From: Symbiodinium natans
Taxonomy: Eukaryota; Sar; Dinophyceae; Suessiales; Symbiodiniaceae
DNA: 53,500 nt
Assembly (NCBI GenBank): GCA_905221605.1
Contig: CAJNDS010000879.1
Span: 535,059 to 588,558 of the forward strand
Direction: 5' to 3'
Below the pieces are notes generated by a model. It was not told the origin of the DNA. It worked only from the letters and a program-made list of their open reading frames with translations, and made no database searches. Numbering within the stretch: the first letter of the stretch is position 1; each line of letters opens with the position of its first letter. Both the position numbers and the translations under genes were made by a program. This document shows positions 22,656 through 33,110 of this stretch, one piece after another.

Positions 22656-25600
22656 ATGGCGCCAAGCGTGAGAGATACGACGGTGGTGAGGGCTTTTCGG
22701 GCAGAGCCCGAGCAGTTCTTCTGGCAGCAATGGCCTTCTTGTTTCGGGGGTCTGGAATGTTCAGGGCTTCGGCGGCAATGCACTGCAGCTCTTGGAGCAC
22801 ATGATGACATCGGGCCACTTGCGTCACTGCGTGTCAGCCAAGGGCAGCAAGGACAAGAATTCTTTGACCTCCCTACAAGACGTCGTGGAGGCGCTGCAGG
22901 ACTTGAGTCACAAGTATGACCAGGAGGTGCAGGACCGCAACGCAACTTGTGTGCCGCATCCGCGCATGGTGCACCGAGCAGGTTCTACGCGTATTGCGCA
23001 GCTTCATTTTCAGGAGCTACGTGCGACAGTAGCAAAGCTCACCGCTGAGAATCGAAAGCTGATGCGAAGAACAAGTGATTCAGATGGCAGTAGCGCGGTC
23101 GCATTGCCAGCTGGTCCCCAATGCACAAAAGCCACGCGTGTAAACACGAACATGCTCAAGGTACGACCGCAACAAACACGGGGACTTCGTCTGGGCCATC
23201 GTCCTCCATTCAGGACAGCAACTCGCCAAAGCCAACCTCAAAAATAACCAGCTACATAGCAGAAGAGCCCGACAAGGGCGAGTTCGAAGACGATTGCCTG
23301 CTGCCTGGCCGAATCCTAGGAATGCTGAGCTCCTTTAAAGAGAGACCTTTGTCGGTGAATGTCGGTGATAAGGCCTGCAAAATCCCGGTAACTTCTGAAG
23401 ATGGAAACTTCCATCCCGCTTTGAGTTCTCAGGTCTCCTCCCTTGGTGGATGTGGAAGTTCTGGAGGAGATCAGCCCCTTGGAGTACGAGGCTCGACGAC
23501 AGGCCGCCAACGGCAGCGAAAATATTGCAAGCGACAGCTACAACCGGGGCATTACCTCAGTTTTCAAGTTGAAGGATCTTTGGGCAAGTGCTGCTTGGGC
23601 TGCAGTCATGTCTACTTGAACTTCCGTGGGTCATTTAAAGTCATGGGCTTCCGCAGCAGCCGCTTTTCTCTTACGTGACTTTCTGCACTTTCCATGCCTA
23701 GGATGTGCTCAGCAAAGCACGAAATCCCCAAGCTGCTTCCGTCCCTCCGCCATCCACGACATCGACGGCTCTGCGCTTGCGTCCCACTGTTGCAGTCAAT
23801 GCAGCGGTGCCCTTGCCTCATTTTAGCGAAAAGCAGGGGTTTGTAGGGTTTGAAGTTTGGGGGTTGGCTTGTGCAGACCAATCGCCGTAGACTCCATCAG
23901 TTTGTTCGATTGTGCAGCGCTGCTGCCTCAGCAGCACGCTCAAAATGACGCTTCTTTTCGATTCTGCCAACTTCGCCAGGCCATGGGAATGGCTGAGCTC
24001 TACCAGGGCTGGGTGTCTCGCTTCATTGCCCGCCCTGGTGACCGCAAGCGACTTTTCTGGGATTGCTGTTCCTCAGCGGCAGTGAGGTTTCCCGCACTCT
24101 GCATTCCACGACAGTGTGACATGTGTGACAAGACTGTGACCAGCAATTCCAAGGCGGCCTCTTGTTTATCGTCTACGACTGCATTGCCCAGTCCTGAGAA
24201 AAGCACACCCAAGCCTGCCACAACAGCTGGGCATCCTCGACTCTTTCAAAGATTCAGGCCATTCCCATCAATGTCTTTGACCCACCTGTGACCACCTTCA
24301 CGATGTTCATGGACTGGCTTCGGCCCTAGTCGCCTGAAGCATCGCTGAGTCATGAATTCAGCCAACACGTTGCACCAGTGTAGACTCTCCGCAAGGCTTA
24401 CATTGATCTTTTGGACGCTGAACATTGGTGCCTCAGATGCACTCGCTATAGGTGCCCTCCTGCCTCTCGCAAAAGAAGAAAGTTGGAACAGAATCGAAGC
24501 AAACGGGCTGCCCGTAACAAGCCGCTGTGAGGTGCAACCTTGACCACCGGCCTTGTGAAGCAGGGTGTTGAGGTACTGTCCCCCAAGGAGATTCTGAAAA
24601 GCTATCTCCGAACGCAGCCCAGCTGCACAAACCGATAGCCGCTTTTCAAAGCTGCAGCTGTTCTGGCAAAGTCGCACGTGAACCTGGCGAAATAGACAGC
24701 AGTCTTGGTTTCCCATAACCCACGAGTTGCAACACTTCAGGTGGTTCATCATAGATGTCCTCACCCTTGGGCCGGACTGGACGCTCGAGATCGTTGCCCG
24801 AACTACCTCCGTCAGCGAGACTGGCGAAGGGCAACTGGACATCATTATTGGCGCCCAGCCCGAGCCATCTCTCATGCAAAGTGCTGAGCCAGGAACTATC
24901 TGAACCCAGGTCGTAATAATTACTTGGAGTGTGAGAGTGAAAGTGCAGTTAGAGGCACACAGGTGCTTGTCAGGGCATCATAGGGGTCCAGAGTTCAGTA
25001 GACCTGATCACCCGGCTGCATTCTAAAGCACGCCGAGGCTGCGCTTAGGTGTCTTGACGTTGACATTTCTGACATTCAAGTCACGGCTCACGGACAGTCC
25101 TTCTCGCAGCTCGATGCAGACTTTGCCCTCGCTTGAGCTTGAGGTCTTGGGGTGACGGTGCGGGAAGCCAAACTATGAGACTGTTACGAGTACTGCGGTT
25201 CGTGCGAATTGCACGTTTGCTTCGCTGCTCGTTGGCATACACCAGTGCTCCTGTCACAGCCGGTGTTTCACGACCCTTAGTTTTCGCAGGCACGTACTCA
25301 CGACCAAACCAACAGCCGTGGGACCAGTCATTTATTTCCAAGGACTGCTCAAGCTGAAGTTGTTGTTGGAAGCCATAGGCGGGCCAAATCGGTTTCCAAT
25401 CTGGCTGCGCACATGCTGTGGGCAAAACGTCAGCAAGCAGGCGATGCACTTCCGATGTCAGACTATGCGACGATTGTGGCCAGAGTGGCCCAAATGGTGG
25501 CGGTGCTGTTGTACCTGAACCACGTTATTGCAGCTTGACTTTGGGGATGAAAGTTATTTCGGCGGCGTGCATTTGCTAGTTACTTGATACTGGCTAAATA

Positions 25601-28600
25601 TTGCAAGCACAGCGATGAACAACTTGACCGGCTGGAGATGCATTGGATGTGACACAGCATCAGTCGTACATGCTGTGAAAGATTTCGAAATGCAAAAATC
25701 GGTAGGTGCCCCGCTATTTCGAGGAAGTTTCTTAGTTTGGGGCTCACCAACCCGAAAAACCTTTGTATGCGAAGTTCCTGGCGCAAGGAGAGTTGCAGTT
25801 TCTAGCGCCTCAGCCTTTGGAACCACTTCAGATTGCCATTTCGGTGACTTTCAGGCGTGCATTTTCTACGCGACTGCCTCATTGACAACTGGCCAGACCA
25901 CGTGGACTGCCGAGTACGGCTTGCTCTCTCGCCCATGGACAGACCAGTATGCTGCTCCTTGTCTTGCGTTGTAAACGTTACTTTTCAAGTGGTGTTGTTG
26001 GAGCCTGAGCTGAGCTTTGTTTAGTTAGTCCGTCTGCAGCATGATCGCACATTGCCCCTGAGGCTCTTACTCAATTGTCTGTCTCAATCCTGAAAAACGA
26101 GCGTACCCGAGCATGTTTTGGTGTGAAGAATTTTCAAGTGTTCGAAGAGCGGGTCCTTAGTGAGTTTTGCCGTTTAGAGCTTTGACAAAGGTGTCACATG
26201 GTCGGAATCAGAACTAGGGCACGCCCATAGAAGCAGGTGCCCCAGCCAACCCTCACCTACGACGCACATCACAGCGTACCAACGCGCAATCTCAGAGGAA
26301 AAGAATGATGTACTCTTGCAGCCACCAGCTGCGCTGCCGGCTGCAGGCACAGACATGTTAATTTCGCAACACAAGAAATCCAGTTTTCATGCGCCAGCTC
26401 AGGTTGCGCTGCACTGGTCACTCACGCAATTCACACCGGCATCAATGGACGTACAGCCCCAGAATTCAGTGGAGCGTTCTGAGCTTAGAGTGCAGGGTAT
26501 TGCCTACCGTGCTGGCACGAGCCGCTACGAGCCGTGTAAAAGGCCAAGGTATCTCACAACATGGTCATGATGCTGAGGCTGTTTTGCCATCAGTGTCGTG
26601 ATTTTTGCCTTGGTTGGCTTTTCCTATGTGGTTGGTGACATCAGCAGTTGCTTGACACAGCGCGGGCCTCAACTCATCACAAAAGAGTCATGAGCCAAGC
26701 ATCCAGCCGGCGGCTAGAAGCAGACTTACGCAAATGTGGGTGGAACAGGTTGCAAGCTTGTGCAGCTAAATAAGCGAGGCTGCGGCAAATGTCGGAGACG
26801 TCCTCCAAAGAGTTCCGAAAGCTCCGAAATTTCATGAGGATGCACAAGGCACTTGCATTGCCGATGACCTGTGCAGGGGGCAGGATCAGAGCGACAGCGT
26901 GTGAAGAGCAGGATGAACCACTGCGTACAATGGACTTTAATTATGGACAATGGAATCACATAGAGTAATGCACTGTCATTAGCATGGTCAACTGATGAGC
27001 AGCAAAGCTGCACAACATGACAAGTTCAATGACTAGCACGCAGATCCGCTAGTTGCGCAGCGGTGCACCAGATCACGGGGCAAGTGCAGACACACGGAAC
27101 AGTGAAGATGCCTACAGTCATTGACACTGGGTCCGGACTGGCAATGAGTTGCTATACGTCTGTGTGCATGAAAGAAAGTGGATCCTGCCAGGTGCCTCGA
27201 ATGCTGGCGCTGCGTGTCACCAAGTTCGCAGAACATGCGTACAGCAAGCAGCGCGAGGCCAAAGTCTAAGTGAGTGCGTGGCCGGAAGAATTCCTCAAAG
27301 CTTTTTCGGTCCGGGCATCGCCACCGTGGACCAACAGCCGGTTGCAAATTCACGACATTGAATTGTAAGCTTTGCCTGCCACGCAGGCAATGCCGATGAG
27401 CAAGGTGGGGAGTGGGATGGGGCGGATTTTGCAGTGCACAGCTCTGGCACTTGGAAGCCGTAGATGCGATGGTATCCCCAAAGTCCAGGATTCTGAGGCA
27501 GGTGGCCAGAACAACATGAACGGCTTGAGCACCCCTGTTTCGAAAGTCTACTGGTTGCGGCGCGACTGGAAGACAGACATTCAAAAGCATCTAAACCAAG
27601 ACCAAAGAGACAGCGCATCCACCGGCAACCCTAGGACTTGGATGTGTGCGGGTCAGCTTAAGGCTGTGTGGTTTGCGTGTCAGGTGACCTTACTGAATTT
27701 GATCTCTGAGCAGCTTTTGGGCGAGCTGACCTTCGCCATGAACAAACCGCATTTGGCCGTGGCCTGAGGTCGCAGATGACGAGGTGCAACGTATGACACT
27801 CCCAGTTTTCGACATGAAGCGTCAGCGTCATTGTGAGGTTGTCCACCCGCTATTCGAGACCATGGAGCTCAATGCGACTTTGTTCCTGCAGCGGATGTGC
27901 ATCAAGGTACCCTGAGCTTGCAAAACACGCGTTGGTCATCCCCGGCCTTGGTCTCACAAGCTCGGCCCACGTTCACCGTCCTTAGGCGCTGGCACCAAAG
28001 CAGCTCGCACACAACGACTTCCTCTTTGTCGCCGGAGAGCAGGCACAGAATGGCCGGATCAGCCTTTCCACAATTGCCAACATCTTCCCGAAACTGCAGG
28101 CCAAAGAATTGACCTTTCTGACATCAGGGATGCCAGCGGCTGAGTTGATGCTGGCAGCATGCTGGCTTGGGTCTTTGCATGTCTTGGACATGCTTGGACG
28201 TGAGCTGAGGCTGCTGTACAAGAAAGTCCTGACGGCGCACTCACACGAGGAAGGGCTCCATTCAGACGAGCCTAGATATGTAGGGATGCTACTATGGGCA
28301 CGCAATGGTGCTACTCGTCAGGAATATGTCCAGATTGATTGCGATTGGATAACTGAGCAAGCGCTCTGGCTGACGAGCTGGGAGCACGTAGGCCAGGACG
28401 ACAGAACGAGGTCTAATTATGAAGCTCACTTCGGCACTGCTTCAGCACTGCAGCAGGCACTGCAGAATCCCTGGGAGAGTCCACGCTTGTCAGCATCGAC
28501 TCAGAGGCATTCGCCAGCGTCCCTTGTCGAGCCGATGGTCTTCCGGGTGCTGGGCACAGTTTGTACGCAGCCCCCCATGCTGTGCTATAGCGACCGTAGT

Positions 28601-29363
28601 CACTCCGTAGTCTTGGTAGTTACAAGTGCCGGCAGCACTCAGGCCCTTGCCCCTCGTCATCCAACTAATTCCGACTACAAAGCAGCACCAAAAAACATAT
28701 GAGCTGCCGCAACGCAAGTATGCAGCCCGCTGAAAGATCCCCCCATGCCATTCTTTGCGTCTTCCAGCCAACGAGCTTAGAGAGCCCTCAGGTTGTGGAG
28801 CAGTCCAGTACAGCGTTGGTTCGGCTAGTGCAGCTGTACGCACGCCAGTTCATCGCAGCTTGACTGCCACCAGAAGTAAAGCAGCGCTGAAAACGCTGCA
28901 GTTTGTTGGGCAGAGGCAACCCTGCAAGGATTTGGTTCTGCGGTTCCCGTTGGGCTCATTTGGCTCTGTGCAAGAGGCGCTGAAATTTCGAAGGGGGTGG
29001 TAGCGCGGTAGAGTTTTCGGTTTGGCGGAGGGGTTGCCCGGTTGTCAATCTTGTTTCAATCATTGTGCGATGCTTGACGTTCGCACGGGTTCACTTGTGT
29101 TCACCCACTCGATTGCTCTTTCACTTTCACCCACTCGACATTCCTCCTGCATACGTATCAACACATGCGCTGTGCATTCATGGTGGGGTTTAGAATTTGG
29201 GCTGTCATTTTGTCATACAGCCCTGCCACCACCCACACTGTCACCAGCATCGTCAGCCAAGGCATGGATTAACGAACTTCAGGTCCAACAGCTTTCAGAT
29301 GTGGTCCAGGGCGACGTCATGGGAGATAAGGCGGACCTTGGCAAGCGCACGATGAAAAGCTAA
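22656..29363 (+). CDS. voltage-gated, CNBD-type cation channel (KCNH/CNG superfamily)
   Basis: A coiled-coil N-terminus (22.75-23.16 kb) leads to a complete six-helix channel. S1 GGLLFIVYDCI; S2 IFWTLNIGATLTTG; S3 WFIIDVLTLGPDW; S4 MRLLRVLRFVRIARLLR, with Arg at every third position; S5 VAVLLYLNHVIAACIF; pore VALHWSLTQFTPASMDV; S6 VVIFALVGFSYVVG; then C-linker and a CNBD with FLFVAGEQAQ and DWITEQALW. Core exons: 23214-23350, 23433-~23604, ~23980-24064, 24154-24185, 24258-24322, 24396-24427, 24532-24613, 24741-24863, 25168-25223, 25343-25378, 25441-25532, 25855-25950, 26403-26482, 26594-26659, 26779-26872, 27192-27263, 27684-27758, 27838-27906, from 27986, ~28290-28395, ~28466-28518, 28792-28857, 29262-29363. 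Most introns start with GC. The 5' start, 23.6-23.98 kb and the CNBD middle are uncertain. The filter lacks GYG, so ion selectivity cannot be assumed. Confidence 0.85.
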
Positions 29364-30739
29364 TACGGTGGCACACCGTGCGAGTGCCCATTCTTGCCCC
29401 TTTTGCTTCGTCAGATCCGCAGCTGCATTCCGGAGAACTTGGCGCGCCCTTGGGCTGCAGAGTGCTTTTGTCGTTTGTTTCGTCACATGCTAATTACAAC
29501 ACATCTTGGCACATCTCAGGCAGCACGTCCTGAGATCGCACATGGCGCATCAGCGTGGCTCGAAACTTCAGGAATTTCTGGGCAGGTGTAGGCATGGATA
29601 TTCATTGTATACGATGACAAGGACACTGCCTTTTGGGATCTTTTAGGAAGAGGCCGGTGATGCGCGTTTGGCCTTGGCCGGGCCCTGAAAACGAGTGACG
29701 TCGCAAGACGTCGAAACGCATTTGCTGTGAAGCAGTGGCACATGCAAGCCAGATTCGATGTAATTCTGTCACCGTTACATTATTGCATGTAGTTTTTGCA
29801 GCTGCCTCTTATTGGATCGTAAACGAGCCCAGGAATTGCACTAGCTTGAGGCATCCCCCAAGCCCCACCAAGTTATGCCGCAAGTGCGTGCGAAAGGGGC
29901 ACGTCGAAAATTGGCAGAATCCACTCGAGCTGCTAAGCAGCTTTCCCTGACTCCCTGCATCTCGCCAGCCTGCCCGCTGCTCGAGTCGGCAATGCGAACT
30001 TCACAGGCCCTGTTTCTCACAGCCATTACATGCAACAAGTCACGAGATGCAACAAGGAACGTTGTCTTGGTTCACGCTCTGCGGACCTCTTGCGCTCGGG
30101 CCTTTTTTGGGGGAGGCGAGCTGACAGAGTCTTCTGCAGAAGCGGGAGATTGTAATGAGACATGGTTGGGTGCATCCACGCATGACGCATGTAACAGACT
30201 AACAGAGTCCATCCACTTCCACTAGAACATCGCTTCTGTTCATAGTATTGGACCTGCAGTTAGGGTCATGATGGTCATGCTGATCCCAACCTGGTGTGTC
30301 GCCACGCCGTAGTCACAAGAAAGGGATCCTTCGTTCTGAATTTGCCTCCTCCCTGTCGCATGTTGAGCAACGCCGATGTCATCTAGAGGCATGGGCGCCC
30401 CAAAGCGAGCATCATAGATTACACCTAAGAATGAGACCCGACGGATGAACCAAAAGCAGCTTGATCGTGTGCTGGGATCTTGCAAGCGCAGGCAAATCCA
30501 GTGCCCGGTTCGCTCAAAATGTTAATGGTGTTCACCTGATGTTTGGGACCGCACAAGGCAGCCTCTTGAAGAAGGAAGAGTGCAGCCAAAGGCCTTCCCA
30601 AACAGTGCTGACCACTGCCAAGAGCCGTCGCAACTTTTCCAACCGGTAAGTTACAAAGATGGAGGCAAACAATACTCAGCACGCAATGCGTACACATGCG
30701 TACCTTGGCAGTGCAAAGCCTGCAGTTGCGCAGGGACAC
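29364..30739. other. no supported gene
   Basis: A frame at 29390-29480 could be a last exon of the channel. A plus-strand frame at 29875-30225 and minus-strand frames near 30240-30485 are not convincing. Confidence 0.4.
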
Positions 30740-30892
30740 CTGCAGAGCAGGTTCTCCGAGCGGCTCCCCATACCACACTCCCTTGAACTCCTCGATCCTT
30801 AGCCGGCCTAGCTGTGTACCGTCTGGATGGCCTGCTTGCTGAGCAAAAAGTTGGCCAAATAAGAGGAATGCGAAGCTTGCAAGATGTAACAA
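30740..30892 (-). CDS. possible first exon of a secreted protein
   Basis: On the minus strand an ATG opens a frame starting MLHLASFAFLLFGQLFAQQA, which looks like a signal peptide. It continues through 30 polar residues to GEPALQ and then a CAG|GTGTCC donor. The frame is 51 codons to this donor. The following minus-strand exon is not identified. It would be the only minus-strand gene in the densely coded part, so it needs caution. Confidence 0.3.
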
Positions 30893-33110
30893 GGCGCTTG
30901 GTTGACCCTATGCTGCCCTCATAACTTGTGGTTCAAACGCTCGCAAGGTCCACAGGCAAGCATCAAGAAATGAGTTATATCCTCCAGACTCATGATTTGA
31001 CATCATATAGAAGGTCAGAATCGAACTAGTCTCGCCAAGGCTCGCATCCCTTTAGGAAACACTGCCAGCCTCCTCATTTGGCACTGCGCCCCAGTCATGC
31101 TGGATGTCCACTGTCTCTCTTTCTCTACTGTAACTATTCCATACTATACCCATGCCTCTCAGGAATGGCGCCCTCCGAGAACTTGCAGCCTCGTCCAGAG
31201 ATGATCTGGAAACACTAGCTGTTGCTAGCTTAGTGACGCAGCGGAGCTCCTGCTTTCCCGATGAGGCCAGAAGAACAAGCTTGGCAAGCTGTCTTTGTCG
31301 GTGCCTGAAGCCTCTCCGAGACCTTGCGGAGTGTGGAGGAAGTGGCTCGTGCACCCGCGGTGCCCCTAAGGAGCGGCTCTGCGAACGATTCCCAGAGACA
31401 GGCGCTTGGAACATCTAGATTCTAGGAACCTTGCTGTCAGGAGGCACTCATTCAGTAACGCAGTGCAGTAACGCAGCATGCAGGTGCAACGAAAGTGGCT
31501 GCTATCCTCCGTGAGAACAATGGCCATGCAGGTGGGCCCTGATCATGACTCGCGACTCACTCAAAGACACAGCTGGGCAATGCGTGCGGTCAGCGCGCTA
31601 CCATGTCCAGTTGTTTCTCAGCCGCAGAAAACTCCACATCCTTCCGTTCGAAACACGAATCCCTGGTCCTAAGCGACGCCAAAGCTGGTGCTTTGAGGTG
31701 CAAAGCTTGGATGATTATCGGTGTGTTGGGAGGTTGCATGAACGGTCTGATACGTGTTTGGTTTGGTCACCGCTTTCCAACGGTTGCACATGTCTTTGCA
31801 CTTTCATGCAACGAAGAGAGTCGCAGGAACGGCTTGTGGGACTTTAGACCCCAAAGGCATCTTCTATCCCAGACACGACCGGAGCGGTTTGCCGCAAGGA
31901 AAGCACTGAAGCCAGCCTTTACATAGGAGTGACAGACAGGCCCACAAGGTTTACAGTATGCGGGCTGTAGCAGCTGCGGTCAGAGCAAGTTCTGTACTCC
32001 CTTCAGCAACATTGGTTCGTTTATGAGCCAGCTTGTGCCTGAGAATCTACTTGCAAAATCTTGCAAAACCACGTGTGCGACTATTCAATTCTTCCAGTAT
32101 TCTAGTGGTCACTGTGGTCACTTCTGACTGTTGTGATTTGCCAGGCCAGGCAGCAGCTGCCATCCGGGACTGCAAAGCGGTGAATAGTTTCTTTATGTTT
32201 CTTTGGCGTTTCGAATGATTTGGCAGGCCTCTATTCCAAAAGTATCTCTGGCGCTGCTAGGGTGTTGAATGTTGTGGAGGGCAAAGGAGGGGCTTTGAGC
32301 TTTTTTTGGGGAGGTCGATTCAGTCAAACATCACTGTCCGTCCCCAATCACTCCGCAGGGAGTAGGCCAGAGGTGACACCTGATAGTGGAAGCTGAGGGT
32401 AGTTGCGGGCAAAAACCCTGTAGCCACGGCACAGGCTTCACGCAGCCTGGATGTAGGCGATGTAGGCGGTAGGCGTAGGTGTTTGTGCGTAGTAGCCCTT
32501 CCGTCTTGGAGAAGCTTGAGCTTAAGGCTTCGGGCTCGGGGCGCTGGGCCCCATCAAGTTGGCCATGCACTGGCTATCACTGACTGACAGCCTAGCATGC
32601 GTGAGCTTGTCGCCGCGCACAAGGTTAACAAAACGGCAGCAACTGAAACAAGGAATCAAACATCAACTGGTGGGTGAAGCATGAATGGCTACACTAGACC
32701 TCTGCTTCTTCGCGGCACGAATATGCGCAGAATGTTAAACCGGCTTACCCCAAGAGGGATGCTGTTGGCGTGGCTGAAGGTTGCGGATTACGCATAGTTG
32801 CGCTGCACTGGGGTTCCCTGCCATTCCCTGCAGCTGTTGAACATCCAGCGTCACGAGCATTTAGAGTTTGATTCTTAGTTTTTCCGATGCCTGCCTGTCT
32901 TGCACCCCACCTCACCCGGATGCACACCTTTACCAGTCGGAAGAGCAGCACAAACGAGGAACAGTGGGACGGTAACTCGGTTCCGTCCACCTGGCGTAAC
33001 AATCCCAAGCTCATCACCAAAGTGCTCTCTGACCTTGTCAGAAAAAGCACTTGGTCTCAGGTGCCGAGGCTCAATGGCATGGTTTGACAGAAGAGACATG
33101 AACGGTTGAC
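30893..33110. other. no supported gene
   Basis: An 88-codon plus-strand frame with a true ATG at 31152 and overlapping frames at 31545-31926 are the best candidates, none with motifs. A short imperfect tandem GATGTAGGCG lies near 32454-32480. Confidence 0.4.

Noticed and set aside
25615-25854. Open frame upstream of the channel pore exon
   Set aside because: It is in frame but lies within the intron 25533-25854; the S5 helix joins directly to ACIFYAT, which fits the family.
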